Source of the DNA: an uncultured Bacteroidales bacterium
GTDB lineage: Bacteria > Bacteroidota > Bacteroidia > Bacteroidales > Paludibacteraceae
Length of the DNA stretch: 22,931 bases
Reading direction: 5' to 3'
Assembly: GCA_937907165.1 (NCBI GenBank)
Contig: CALCUH010000037.1
Coordinates: forward strand, 1-22,931
Shown: positions 1 to 8,636 of the stretch, piece by piece
Position numbering within the stretch: the first letter of the stretch is position 1
Layout of the letters: each line of letters starts with the position of its first letter
The notes under the pieces: generated by a model
The model's database searches: none
Told to the model about the DNA's origin: nothing
The model's input: only the letters and a program-made list of their open reading frames with translations
Position numbers and translations under genes: made by a program

Positions 1-55
1 GAATTAAGAATTAAGAATTAAGAATTAAGAATTAAGAATTAAGAATTAAGAATTA
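1..55. repeat. Heptamer tandem repeat (GAATTAA)x7.9
   Basis: Seven perfect copies of GAATTAA and a partial eighth (GAATTA) run from the left edge of the window, so the array may be longer than seen. It ends seven bases before a -7 promoter box and 37 bases before the start codon of the FISUMP-like gene. A -33 element for that promoter would fall inside the array. Seven is not a multiple of three, but the array is outside the coding frame, so copy changes could only affect transcription. Confidence 0.95.
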
Positions 56-61
56 TTCTTT

Positions 62-69
62 TAGATTTG
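62..69 (+). promoter_or_regulatory. Bacteroidales -7 promoter box
   Basis: TAGATTTG matches the Bacteroidota -7 consensus TAnnTTTG at every defined base. No TTTG lies 19-22 bases upstream; that position is occupied by the heptamer repeat. Transcription would begin at about position 75, giving a leader of roughly 15-20 bases before the ATG at 92. Promoter function is inferred from the consensus only. Confidence 0.5.
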
Positions 70-91
70 TAATAATGTTAAGGCATAAAAA

Positions 92-1711
92 ATGGATAGG
101 AAAAATTTGTTTGAAAATTGGCTAGTCAATAGCGGAGTCGCAAAGCACCAAAGAATAAGGCTGGATTATGTTGCCTATGAAGAGTGTTACGAATATGACT
201 TGTTGTCTGTTTACTGTGATGATATATTGTGTGAGAAAATAAAAGTGTCCCAAAAGGAATTTGACATCAGCGAACTATCCATTCAAGTAAATAGAGCAAT
301 CGATCGTTCGTACATTATCCTAGATGATTTATACCAAAGGTTCAATCACCCTGATTTTAGGATGGTTGACTTGGGCCTTTCTGTCAAATGGTGTGATTTT
401 AACCTTGGTGCCCGTCGCATGGAGGATTGTGGTAAAAAGTATGGTTATGGTATTTCTGACTTTGACACTTCGGACGAATATTCAAATAAATTCAATCTGA
501 AATACGGAACGTTTAGGCTCTTGATGTTAGGTAAGTGTGATGACGTCGCCAGCCATATTTTAGGAGAGGAATGGAGACTTCCGACACAGAATGAGGTAAT
601 AGAATTGTGGGAGACCTGTTGTGTTAGTCGCGTCTCTGTTATTAACGGGAAAACAGCTTTGGGTACTGTTTTCGTCAGCAAGAAAACAAATCGTGCTCTC
701 TTCTTGCCGGACGATGAGATTCCTGTGCATTATTGGACCTCAAGTTTGAAATGCAAAGGCCTCTGCTATTCTGATGATAATGATACATTCCATGGGTTCG
801 GAACTGATGAAAATTATTGTGAAAGTAGTTTCTCTGCATTTATTTATATCTCTAAAAGTAAGAGCTATAATGTCAGACCTGTATATGGAGGGAACCACCA
901 ATGTGTGGATTGGATAGCTGAACATTATGAAGAATGCACCCGTATTAGTAGCAAAATACGTCTTGTATATGTAAGTCAAGATAAAAATAATGATACAAAT
1001 GGTAAACGGACCGATTTCATAGGTGTCACTTGTGACAATATTCTATGTTCGGAAATTCCATACCAAGAAGACCAAAAACTTCTGAAGGAACGTATTGGGG
1101 AGGAGAGTCGAATAGCTCTCTCCACTGTTGAGGAGCTATATGATATACTGGGCAACAAAAAAGTCAACCAACGTATTGATATGGGTTTAAGTGTTGATTG
1201 GAATAGTCACAATTTTGCCTGTTATCCATCGTCTGAATATGACGATTTTTATGTCGTAGAAGAGGATGGATCTTTTAGTTTAATCGAATTCGATTCCCCT
1301 TTAATGAAAACTTTAATACAAAATCCGTTTTATAGACAAACAATCTTTGGAAAAGGATTCCCCACGTCTTTAACAAAAACGTCATTTAGGCTTCCGACTA
1401 AGGACGAGGCGAGTGAATTAATCGAAAATACATACTTTACGTTTGGATGGGATGTGCCTGAACATAAAATAGAAGATGGCGCCATATTAGTTAGTAAGAT
1501 TAACCACAAGGCTCTATTTATTCCCGCAACGGATAGCCGTAGTGTTGCCTATGGGAGAGGTGACTACTTAACATGCTGTGATGTGAAATTAAAGGATGGC
1601 TTTTATATGTCTTTTGACCACAGAGGAATGTTCCCTATAAAGAATTTCTATACTTTGCCACAAGTCTCGTATAGACCTGTTTATGGGAATGATATCCATG
1701 GAGAAGATTAG
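92..1711 (+). CDS. Tandemly duplicated FISUMP-like (DUF1566-type) protein, function unknown
   Basis: The 539-residue product has no signal peptide or membrane segment, so it is probably cytoplasmic. It consists of two related halves. In the first, a short N-terminal region with CDDILCEKI (42-50) leads into VDLGLSVKW (92-100), WRLPTQNEVIELWE (161-174), VSKKTNRALFLP (195-206) and RPVYG (262-266). The second repeats the same landmarks: CDNILCSEI (314-322), MGLSVDW (364-370), FRLPTKDEASELIE (432-445), VSKINHKALFIP (467-478) and RPVYG (528-532). The GLSVKW, RLPT and RPVY signatures are those of the Fibrobacter succinogenes major paralogous (FISUMP) domain, which is common in Bacteroidota and usually found in exported proteins. 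I do not recognise the N-terminal region of each half. The gene looks more AT-rich than its neighbours and is the only plus-strand gene at this end. Function unknown. Confidence 0.85.
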   Translation: MDRKNLFENWLVNSGVAKHQRIRLDYVAYEECYEYDLLSVYCDDILCEKIKVSQKEFDISELSIQVNRAIDRSYIILDDLYQRFNHPDFRMVDLGLSVKWCDFNLGARRMEDCGKKYGYGISDFDTSDEYSNKFNLKYGTFRLLMLGKCDDVASHILGEEWRLPTQNEVIELWETCCVSRVSVINGKTALGTVFVSKKTNRALFLPDDEIPVHYWTSSLKCKGLCYSDDNDTFHGFGTDENYCESSFSAFIYISKSKSYNVRPVYGGNHQCVDWIAEHYEECTRISSKIRLVYVSQDKNNDTNGKRTDFIGVTCDNILCSEIPYQEDQKLLKERIGEESRIALSTVEELYDILGNKKVNQRIDMGLSVDWNSHNFACYPSSEYDDFYVVEEDGSFSLIEFDSPLMKTLIQNPFYRQTIFGKGFPTSLTKTSFRLPTKDEASELIENTYFTFGWDVPEHKIEDGAILVSKINHKALFIPATDSRSVAYGRGDYLTCCDVKLKDGFYMSFDHRGMFPIKNFYTLPQVSYRPVYGNDIHGED

Positions 1712-1714
1712 ACC

Positions 1715-1732
1715 TATGGGCCGGACCCCATA
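1715..1732. terminator. Short hairpin between convergent genes
   Basis: TATGGG (1715-1720) and CCCATA (1727-1732) form a 6-bp stem with a 6-base loop, four bases after the stop codon of the FISUMP-like gene. It is followed on the plus strand by six A residues, so neither strand has a U-tract after the hairpin. It could help separate the two convergent transcripts, but it is not a canonical intrinsic terminator. Confidence 0.3.
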
Positions 1733-1754
1733 AAAAACATGCAACATCTATGGA

Positions 1755-4700
1755 TCACGAACCTCCTTTAATCAGCTCCGCAATTTTTATTTGCCCTTTT
1801 GTGATGGCCTTAACGATGTAAAGGCCTTTATCCCAAGAAGAGGTGTCGATGCTCCATTCCTGCGATTCGATTCCCTCTTTCCTGTAAATGACGCGTCCGG
1901 TCATGTCGTAGACGATGATTTGTTCCATCATCTCTGTGGTTGATATGGTTACAACCTCTTTTGTTGGGTTAGGGTATATCAAAAGAGTCAGCGGATCGTT
2001 TGCGTAATCTTTAACGCCCACAGTGTCTTTCACGCCGTTCTTTTTCCCCGGTGACGGATTGAGTTCTAACGGATCTGTGGTGAATATTGTCCACGTCTCT
2101 GCACCGTCGCTTTCTCTTCCGTAGGATTCGTTAGGTTCCATGAATGGGTACTTAATGCTGTCGACGAGCAGAGAATCACCTTTGCTAAGACAGATGGTTC
2201 GTAGCGAGTCTTTGTCGAGTGTGAAGTCCATGTAGAGAGCGCCGACGGATGAGTCACCCTTCGCCCAAATTATTTTATGTCCTTTAGGACCGATGATGGT
2301 GTGGGTGAATTGCTCCGGTATCTTTGTTGAGGCTAAGACGGTGTCTGAGTCTCTTATCGACAACGTGTAACCCGCCAAATCGATGCTTCTTTCCCCATAG
2401 TTATATATTTCAATCCAATCAGGATATTCGTTTATGGCGTCGCTGTTGTTAGACTCACGGTTGTTTGTGGTGCAGATTTCGTTGATGACGAGACTTGGCA
2501 GCGAGTCTGTCTTTGCGTTTGCCGGTTTCGGTCTGAACTTTGCCGTTATTTTGCCTTCCCCGTTGAACGTCGCCACTAAAAGTTCTGGAATGCCGAAACG
2601 GGAGTCTGTGGAGTCGGTGAGTGGGTCAATCGCCTCTTGCGGAGATAGTTCCCATCCTGCGAATTCGTAGCCTTGTGGAGCGATGGCTTTCATTTCGAGT
2701 TCGTAGCCTGTGAAGTATTTCCCTTTGTAATCGGGGATCTTGATTCCGTTCATGAAAAGTTCCGCCCCTGTCAAATCGGAAACGATTTCGATGCTTGTGG
2801 TGTCTTTCCCTTTCACGTAATCTTTGAGTTGCCTGTAAAGGTAGTTGGGGCGGTTTTGTGCGAACTTACGCATCGAGGCGGCGTCACTTATGGCGCTGGT
2901 GTTGAAAGAGGCTTGGTATTCGGCATTCACGAGCGTTGTGATGCTGTCGAATACGGCTTCAATCCTCTCTGGTCTGAAGGTGGTGGCAAGGTGCATGAGG
3001 TATTTCGTGACGAATCTTCTTTTGAAATAGGGGTTTTTGTAAAGCCCGCGGAAGATTTCCACCATCCATTCGTCTTGGTTGGCCCATTGTCGCGATCCGG
3101 TGCCTGCGCACCATGAAATCATGTTTTTGTTGGCGCCTCCCAAGTATTCGTATCCGGGAAGTCCGAACCCGAAATCCGTGTCGAATAGAATCCATCTGAA
3201 TTTTCCGTCTTTTTTTTCTCTCCAAATTTTTGTGTTATTCCCTGGCCAGTCTGTGTTGACGATGAATTGTTGGAATATCTGATAATCGATATATTCGTCC
3301 ATGTCCATTAGTTTACATGCCCCTTCGTATAAGGAGATGGAGTCTTTGGTGGGTAATTCGGAATAGGGGGAGACGATGTCGACCAAGTTGTTATATGTTT
3401 TTCTGTCTCCTTGAATCGTACGTATGCCCAATTGATCGGATAATGTGATAAGGTCTATTTCATCTTCTTTGATACCGTAGTTGGCTTCAATGTAATCCGA
3501 GTTTGTTCGTTCATTTAGGTTCATCAGACCTTGGTAAACACCGTTTATATAGTAGGCGACAGGTTGATAGGCTTGGTAGTCTATATCCATCCCGATGGCC
3601 AATGTTTGCATCAGCCCGTCACGGAATCTGACCTTCCTATAGGCTGTTCCTCCATTCCTCAAGTGAATTTTTCTATGTGTGATATTGGGTTTGGATGGGA
3701 AAAAGTGGTACGAGAATGTGTCTACGCCTGTCTTTTTAGATGTCTTGAACGAGAGGGATTTGATCTTTTCGGCCCGAGAACACCCTCCTTCTACGGCTGC
3801 TTCCACGTCTTGTGAGAGAACAGTTTCTCCGTTCACGATATATTCGAAATGTACGGGTCTGTCCCATTCCCGGTTGTAGTTCGCTTTGGCGCGTGTGCAG
3901 CTTTTTTCTCCATATACACCGTTTTTGCCGACGACGCACATACCTATTGTGTCATCATAGAAATAGGATGAGTCAACTGTGATGGATATGATTGGGATGG
4001 TAAATCCTCCATTCTTTTTATGTGCTTCGTCTTCGAAAAGGAAGGTGCTGGTGGCGGTCAGACTCGGAAGGTTCCCTGCTCGAAATTGCTTCGCTCGCAG
4101 ATTGGTTGTGTTCCCGATGAAAATTGGTTTTTCGTAAAGTGTTCCTCGGCGGGGGGTGGGCTCGGAACCGTCTAGGGTGTAATAGATGGTTCCCGTGGAA
4201 TCTCCTTCTATGGATAGTTCGATGGAATCGGCTAAAATTCCGCCTTGGTGGCTGAAACGGGGAAGCGGGCAACGGGCGGATCGGTAATCTTCATAAGCTT
4301 GTGAGTTTGCCTGATAGGGAGTGGGTTCCATGAATCCTAAATTGCCTTCCGCATATCCGTATGAGAGGTTTTGTCCCATGGCGGGATAGGAGAGGGAGTC
4401 GATGAATTCTCCGTTGTGGTAAATGCAGATGGAACCGCCGTCCGCATCTAATTTGTAGGGTGCGTGACCGTTCGTCTTCGTCTCATCCATCCAGATGACT
4501 GAATGCGGACCGACCATAATTTCCTTGTCTATCCTCCATCTCCACTTTTCCTCCAAGTCCCCTTTGATTTTCCTTTTCCCGTAATGGATGAAAAGATATT
4601 CGTTCAAATTTACTGAATCACCATCTGTTTGGAGTTCTATATAGTCCGAAAAATTGTAATTGTCCTTCTCCATATATGCGGACAGATTACCTGTCGATAT

Positions 4701-4784
4701 CTCATTGATGGAGATTTCGGAGAATAGGGACGGACATGCGAATACTAATAGAAAACCTTCTATTGCTAATATTTTTTTCTTCAT
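1755..4784 (-). CDS. Secreted CotH-kinase protein with two lamin-tail domains and T9SS sorting domain
   Basis: The product is 1009 residues from the Met at 4784. A signal peptide (MKKKILAIEGFLLVFACPSL) is followed by a lamin-tail-like domain (about 24-150), a chitobiase/hexosaminidase C-terminal-like segment with YYTLDGSEPT (about 178-245), a CotH kinase-like domain (about 270-640), a small beta domain with a GYEFAGWE motif, a second lamin-tail domain starting at VINEICTTN (about 765-915), and a C-terminal T9SS type A sorting domain (LLIYPNPT, YDMTGRVIY, GLYIVK). In the kinase-like domain GVYQG lies at about 415-419 and DTDFGFG at 535-541. CotH proteins are atypical kinases, first known from Bacillus spore coats. 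Here the protein should be exported by Sec and then T9SS to the surface or medium. The frame is open 28 codons further upstream, but that stretch contains the promoter and would hide the signal peptide. The substrate is unknown. Confidence 0.92.
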   Translation of the reverse strand: MKKKILAIEGFLLVFACPSLFSEISINEISTGNLSAYMEKDNYNFSDYIELQTDGDSVNLNEYLFIHYGKRKIKGDLEEKWRWRIDKEIMVGPHSVIWMDETKTNGHAPYKLDADGGSICIYHNGEFIDSLSYPAMGQNLSYGYAEGNLGFMEPTPYQANSQAYEDYRSARCPLPRFSHQGGILADSIELSIEGDSTGTIYYTLDGSEPTPRRGTLYEKPIFIGNTTNLRAKQFRAGNLPSLTATSTFLFEDEAHKKNGGFTIPIISITVDSSYFYDDTIGMCVVGKNGVYGEKSCTRAKANYNREWDRPVHFEYIVNGETVLSQDVEAAVEGGCSRAEKIKSLSFKTSKKTGVDTFSYHFFPSKPNITHRKIHLRNGGTAYRKVRFRDGLMQTLAIGMDIDYQAYQPVAYYINGVYQGLMNLNERTNSDYIEANYGIKEDEIDLITLSDQLGIRTIQGDRKTYNNLVDIVSPYSELPTKDSISLYEGACKLMDMDEYIDYQIFQQFIVNTDWPGNNTKIWREKKDGKFRWILFDTDFGFGLPGYEYLGGANKNMISWCAGTGSRQWANQDEWMVEIFRGLYKNPYFKRRFVTKYLMHLATTFRPERIEAVFDSITTLVNAEYQASFNTSAISDAASMRKFAQNRPNYLYRQLKDYVKGKDTTSIEIVSDLTGAELFMNGIKIPDYKGKYFTGYELEMKAIAPQGYEFAGWELSPQEAIDPLTDSTDSRFGIPELLVATFNGEGKITAKFRPKPANAKTDSLPSLVINEICTTNNRESNNSDAINEYPDWIEIYNYGERSIDLAGYTLSIRDSDTVLASTKIPEQFTHTIIGPKGHKIIWAKGDSSVGALYMDFTLDKDSLRTICLSKGDSLLVDSIKYPFMEPNESYGRESDGAETWTIFTTDPLELNPSPGKKNGVKDTVGVKDYANDPLTLLIYPNPTKEVVTISTTEMMEQIIVYDMTGRVIYRKEGIESQEWSIDTSSWDKGLYIVKAITKGQIKIAELIKGGS

Positions 4785-4813
4785 AATATACTTTATTTTG
4801 TCAGGAAACACTG

Positions 4814-4844
4814 CAAAGGTAATGTTTCCATCCTTTTTGTCAAA
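4814..4844 (-). promoter_or_regulatory. Promoter of the CotH gene
   Basis: On the minus strand, TTTG (4841-4844) is separated by exactly 19 bases from TACCTTTG (4814-4821), a perfect match to the Bacteroidota -33/-7 promoter. The -7 box ends 29 bases before the ATG at 4784. This supports that ATG over the upstream in-frame start. Confidence 0.8.
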
Positions 4845-4929
4845 ATAAATTCTTTTTGCATCTCGCAATACTGCCTCTCCATGAACTTTTGTCGTCTGTT
4901 AAGTGTAAATCCTAAAATATGTGAAATGA

Positions 4930-4960
4930 TTTCCACACTCTTTTTTTATGGTTATTTTCG
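4930..4960 (+). promoter_or_regulatory. Candidate promoter of rnz
   Basis: TTTC (4930-4933), 19 bases, then TATTTTCG (4953-4960): each box has one mismatch to TTTG/TAnnTTTG, and the spacing is ideal. It ends 23 bases before the proposed TTG start. No better candidate is visible in the roughly 200-base divergent gap between CotH and rnz. Confidence 0.4.
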
Positions 4961-4983
4961 CGGGAAGATAAAAATGAAATGCT

Positions 4984-5898
4984 TTGGAGAATGTTCAGTT
5001 ACAAATTTTAGGGGCTGGTTCCGCCGTGCCGACGAAGAAGTTTTCCCATCCGTCGCAAGTCCTCTCCTTGCGTGAAAAGGTTTTCATGATCGATTGCGGG
5101 GAGGGAACCCAGCATCAGGTGAGACGTTTCGGTGTGCGTGTTTCCCGTCTGAACCATATCTTTATCTCTCATCTCCACGGTGATCATTGCTTCGGGTTGG
5201 TCGGTCTTATCTCCACGTTGGATACGCAAGGGCGTACTTCCGATGTCTATGTGCATTGCTATCCCGAATTGGAGCAATTGGTTCGCCCGCTAATCTCCTA
5301 TTTTTGCAAGGGACTCTCCTTTAAAGTCTTTTTCGTGCCTTTCTCGCCTTCTCAGTCTGAAGTGGTTTATGATGACAAATCTTTGTCTGTCAGGACTTTC
5401 CCGTTGAAACATTCTGTGCACGCTTCGGGTTTCCTTTTCAGAGAACATGAAAAGGAGCGCCATTTGGACGGTGAATTGGTGAAATATTTTAAGATTCCTG
5501 TGGCGCAGTTGCCGCTGATTAAACGTGGGGCGGATTTCATTACGCCTGACGGAGAGGTGATTCCTAACCGTCAGTTGACGACCGATCCGACGCCTGCGAA
5601 AAGCTTCGCATATTGTTCGGATACCGCCTATACGGAGAAGTATCTGGAATATATCGAAGGGGTGGATTGCTTGTTCCATGAGGCGACCTTCCTCCAAAAG
5701 GATCTTCCGTCGGCGAAGAAGACGATGCATTGCACCGCTTCGCAAGCCGCCACTATCGCTAAGATGGCGAATGTGAAACAACTCGTCATCGGTCATTATT
5801 CGGCTCGTTATGACGATCCGCAGGAATTGCTCGAAGAGGCGAGGGGAATTTTTGGGGCGACTGATTTTGCGGCGGACGGCAAGACGTTTTTATTTTAA
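4984..5898 (+). CDS. rnz: Ribonuclease Z (tRNA 3' endonuclease)
   Basis: This metallo-beta-lactamase-fold endonuclease removes the 3' trailer of tRNA precursors. The 304 residues match the usual size of bacterial RNase Z. The zinc-binding motif HLHGDH is at 63-68; further ligands are His143 (LKHS), Asp213 (CSDTAY) and His271 (GHYSARY). The spacing is very close to that of the Bacillus subtilis enzyme. The N-terminus ENVQLQILGAGSAVP is typical. The start is TTG: an in-frame TGA lies only three codons upstream (4975-4977), and no in-frame ATG or GTG precedes the conserved LGAGSAVP. The gene is divergent from the CotH gene. Confidence 0.96.
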   Translation: MENVQLQILGAGSAVPTKKFSHPSQVLSLREKVFMIDCGEGTQHQVRRFGVRVSRLNHIFISHLHGDHCFGLVGLISTLDTQGRTSDVYVHCYPELEQLVRPLISYFCKGLSFKVFFVPFSPSQSEVVYDDKSLSVRTFPLKHSVHASGFLFREHEKERHLDGELVKYFKIPVAQLPLIKRGADFITPDGEVIPNRQLTTDPTPAKSFAYCSDTAYTEKYLEYIEGVDCLFHEATFLQKDLPSAKKTMHCTASQAATIAKMANVKQLVIGHYSARYDDPQELLEEARGIFGATDFAADGKTFLF

Positions 5899-5908
5899 GA
5901 TAAAATAT

Positions 5909-5942
5909 TTTGACGAACGCAGGTTCCCGCCTAATACTTTCG
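5909..5942 (+). promoter_or_regulatory. Candidate promoter of the DUF5686 gene
   Basis: TTTG (5909-5912) and TACTTTCG (5935-5942) are 22 bases apart. The -7 box has one mismatch (C for T at its seventh base), as does the rnz candidate. It ends 30 bases before the ATG at 5973. If used, it lets this gene be transcribed separately from rnz. Confidence 0.4.
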
Positions 5943-5972
5943 TCGTGTTGATTTTATTATTGATGTGTCGTT

Positions 5973-8546
5973 ATGTATATTAAACGTGTCATGAATTTAT
6001 TGGGAAAATTTTTACTTTTTCTGGGGCTCTCATTTCTTGCAAGTCCCGCTTTTTCGGTTAATACGGAGATTGGTGGTGTCGTGCGCGACTCTGCGACTAA
6101 GGAGACGTTGCCTTATACTTCGGTCTATTTCGAAGACACGGATCTTGGTACCGCCGCAGATGTGAATGGTACGTTCGAACTGACGACTGACGAGTCCGGA
6201 TATCTTGTATTCTCGATGATGGGGTATGAGGAGAAAAAAATCTATATTAATGCCGACGGAAGGAAAAAGACGTTGAAAGTGGACCTTTCCATCGAGGAAT
6301 ATGGTCTTGATGAGATTGTTGTCTCAAGGAAACGTCGTCAACATTATTCGAAAAGGAATAATCCTGCGGTGGATTTGGTGAGGAAGATGATTGAGAATAA
6401 GGATAATGCGCTTCCTTCCAATCATCCGTATTATAGTTGCGATAAGTATCAGAAGATGTCTTATGCTTGGAATGGTTTCGAGGCGGGAAAGTATGGCTTG
6501 TTGAACAAAAAGTTCGGTTTTTTATATGACCATATCGATACGACGGAAAAGGGAAAGTCTATTTTGCCTCTGGGTCTGAGGGAGGTGGCTTCTACTGTTT
6601 ATTGGCAACAGAAGCCTGAACGTGTGCGTACGGTCATCCATGCGAAAAGATTCGATGGTGTGGATGAGTTGCTGCCGCAAGAGGGGGTGCAGAAAACGCT
6701 CAACGAACTTTTCCAGGATGTGGATATCTTTGCTAATGATATTGTTTTGTTGTCTAACCATTTTGTGAGCCCGCTCTCTAATGTGGCTCCCGCTTTCTAT
6801 AAGTTCTATGCGTTGGATACGTTGGAAATCGACGGGGTGCGTTGCGTCAATTTGGGTTTCACTCCTCACACGACTGAGGCTTATGGTTTTACGGGAAGCC
6901 TTTACGTGGCTTTGGATTCCACTTATGCGGTTAGAAGGGCTCATTTCAATCTTCCGAAGGATATTAACATGAACTTTGTGGAGAGTATGTTTTTTGATCA
7001 GGACTTTGATTATGCGCCTGATGGGACCCGTCTGTTGACCAAGGATTTCGTAAGTGTCGAGTTTTTCGTTCCTGCCGCCCCGCGTGTATATGGGGAACGC
7101 TTGAACGCTTATCGTAATTACTCTTTCGAAAAGCCTGCCCAAATCGCATTGTTCGATTCTCCTAATCCAGAGGTGGATGAGTCGGCAGAGGACCATCTGA
7201 CCACGTCGTATGCGTTGGATTCGTTACGTCAGGCTCCGCTTTCCACGCAGGAGAAACGTACCCGCTTATTGATGACTGAACTTCGACAGGTCCCGGTTTA
7301 CCGTTTTTCGGAGGGCTTTGTGAAGATTTGTACCAATAATTTCATATCCACTAAAAAGAAGAATAGCCAGTTCGATATCGGTCCTGTGTTTTCCATGATT
7401 TCCGGAAATGATTTGGAGGGTCTCCGTCTTCGTTTCGGAGGGGAGACAACCACGGCGTTCGACAAACATTTCTTTCTTTCTGCTTATGCCGCATATGGTT
7501 TCAAGGATGAGCGGCTCAAGGGAATGGGTTCCATCGAGTATTCGTTCAACGATAAGAAACAGTATCATGTGGAGTTCCCTGTCCATTCGTTGAAGGTGCA
7601 TTGCAGATATGATGTCGATAAGGTGGGTGATGATAGTTATAGTTCCGTAGGGGGAAGCGCTCTCGGTTCCTTGCTTAGCAGAACGGACGATAGAAACGCC
7701 ATCTATGCTAGGGATGCGGGCGTCTCTTATTTGCATGAGTTCTATTCGGGTTTCTCTTTCGGCGTGGATTATCGCTACAAGACCTCTTTTTCCACCTTCC
7801 TGACGGATTTCCATCTCTATGACGGGATGGGTGAAGTGAAGAGCGGCGCTGATTTTTCGATGAGTACGCTGAAAATTAAGTTGCGTTTCGCTCCGAAGGA
7901 GAGGTTTTACCAAACAAGACAGAATCGCTTCACTTTGAACCGTGAGGTGCCGATCGTCTCCCTTTCTCATACAACATCTTTGGAGGGTTTCATCGGTTCT
8001 GATTATACGTTCAATAAAACTGAATTGAACTTCGAAAAGAGGGTTTGGTTCTCTTATTTCGGTTATGCTGACTTTTGCGTCAGAGGTGTGAAAGTGTGGG
8101 ATAGGGTGCCTTACGCATTGCTCGATATCCCGCTTACTTCCACTTCGTATATCATTGATAATTCCGACTTTAATTTGATGGATCCTGTTGAGTTCATCAA
8201 CGACCAATCTGTGTTCTGGAGTGTGGTCTATTATATGAACGGCTTGATTTTGAACCGTATACCTGTATTGCGTAAACTTCAACTGAGGGAGGTGTTCTCT
8301 TTCCGTGGCGTCTGGGGTAGTTTGGAGAAACGCAACAATCCGTCTGAAACTGATGATTTGGCCGGACTCTTCGTTTTCCCTGATAAAGCTTATGCGATGG
8401 GCGATAAACCTTATATGGAGGCGAGTGCGGGATTGGAGAATATCTTTAAGTTGTTTAGGGTCGATTATTATTGGAGGTTGTCTTATCGTGACCATCCAGG
8501 CGTGGATAGGGGCGGATTCCGTTTTGGCGTGCATATCAATTTCTAA
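5973..8546 (+). CDS. DUF5686/CarboxypepD_reg-like outer-membrane protein
   Basis: The 857-residue product starts with a Sec signal peptide (LLGKFLLFLGLSFLASPAFS, ending near residue 28). A CarboxypepD_reg-like beta-sandwich follows (about 33-115; GGVVRDSATKETLPYTSVYF, then GTFELTTDESG), of the type seen at the N-terminus of TonB-dependent receptors. A basic linker (VSRKRRQHYSKRNNPA) leads into the DUF5686 region. The C-terminal half has many alternating aromatic strands and ends in ...FGVHINF, the terminal Phe expected of a beta-barrel. Family members are abundant outer-membrane proteins in Bacteroidales with no settled function. I see no TonB-dependent receptor plug. A second in-frame ATG at 5991 would give a shorter signal peptide; 5973 is kept for its extra basic residues. 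Confidence is high for the family and low for any function. Confidence 0.9.
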   Translation: MYIKRVMNLLGKFLLFLGLSFLASPAFSVNTEIGGVVRDSATKETLPYTSVYFEDTDLGTAADVNGTFELTTDESGYLVFSMMGYEEKKIYINADGRKKTLKVDLSIEEYGLDEIVVSRKRRQHYSKRNNPAVDLVRKMIENKDNALPSNHPYYSCDKYQKMSYAWNGFEAGKYGLLNKKFGFLYDHIDTTEKGKSILPLGLREVASTVYWQQKPERVRTVIHAKRFDGVDELLPQEGVQKTLNELFQDVDIFANDIVLLSNHFVSPLSNVAPAFYKFYALDTLEIDGVRCVNLGFTPHTTEAYGFTGSLYVALDSTYAVRRAHFNLPKDINMNFVESMFFDQDFDYAPDGTRLLTKDFVSVEFFVPAAPRVYGERLNAYRNYSFEKPAQIALFDSPNPEVDESAEDHLTTSYALDSLRQAPLSTQEKRTRLLMTELRQVPVYRFSEGFVKICTNNFISTKKKNSQFDIGPVFSMISGNDLEGLRLRFGGETTTAFDKHFFLSAYAAYGFKDERLKGMGSIEYSFNDKKQYHVEFPVHSLKVHCRYDVDKVGDDSYSSVGGSALGSLLSRTDDRNAIYARDAGVSYLHEFYSGFSFGVDYRYKTSFSTFLTDFHLYDGMGEVKSGADFSMSTLKIKLRFAPKERFYQTRQNRFTLNREVPIVSLSHTTSLEGFIGSDYTFNKTELNFEKRVWFSYFGYADFCVRGVKVWDRVPYALLDIPLTSTSYIIDNSDFNLMDPVEFINDQSVFWSVVYYMNGLILNRIPVLRKLQLREVFSFRGVWGSLEKRNNPSETDDLAGLFVFPDKAYAMGDKPYMEASAGLENIFKLFRVDYYWRLSYRDHPGVDRGGFRFGVHINF

Positions 8547-8636
8547 CGAAAAAAAGTCGTTCGAAATCGTAAATGGTGAATTCAATGATATAAAATGGAT
8601 TTATCCTTCGTTTTATGTTGATTTATTTGCTAATTT

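Noticed and set aside
1..55. The repeat array as a CRISPR
   Set aside because: The units are 7 bases and contiguous with no spacers, so it is a simple tandem repeat.
4785..4868. A longer N-terminus for the CotH protein
   Set aside because: This stretch contains the perfect -33/-7 promoter, and the extension would displace the signal peptide.
5290..5796. A 168-codon minus-strand open frame
   Set aside because: Antisense to rnz, whose zinc ligands are all intact in the other frame.
6522..7196. A 224-codon minus-strand open frame
   Set aside because: Antisense to the same DUF5686 gene, with no family signature, promoter or conserved motif.
8545..8561. AACGA/TCGTT hairpin after the DUF5686 stop as a terminator
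   Set aside because: Only five base pairs with an A-rich loop and no following U-tract; weak and probably chance.
7266..8585. A 439-codon open frame on the minus strand
   Set aside because: It lies opposite the DUF5686 gene, has no recognisable domain, and its composition (many Ile, Arg and His) is typical of an antisense shadow of a codon-biased gene.
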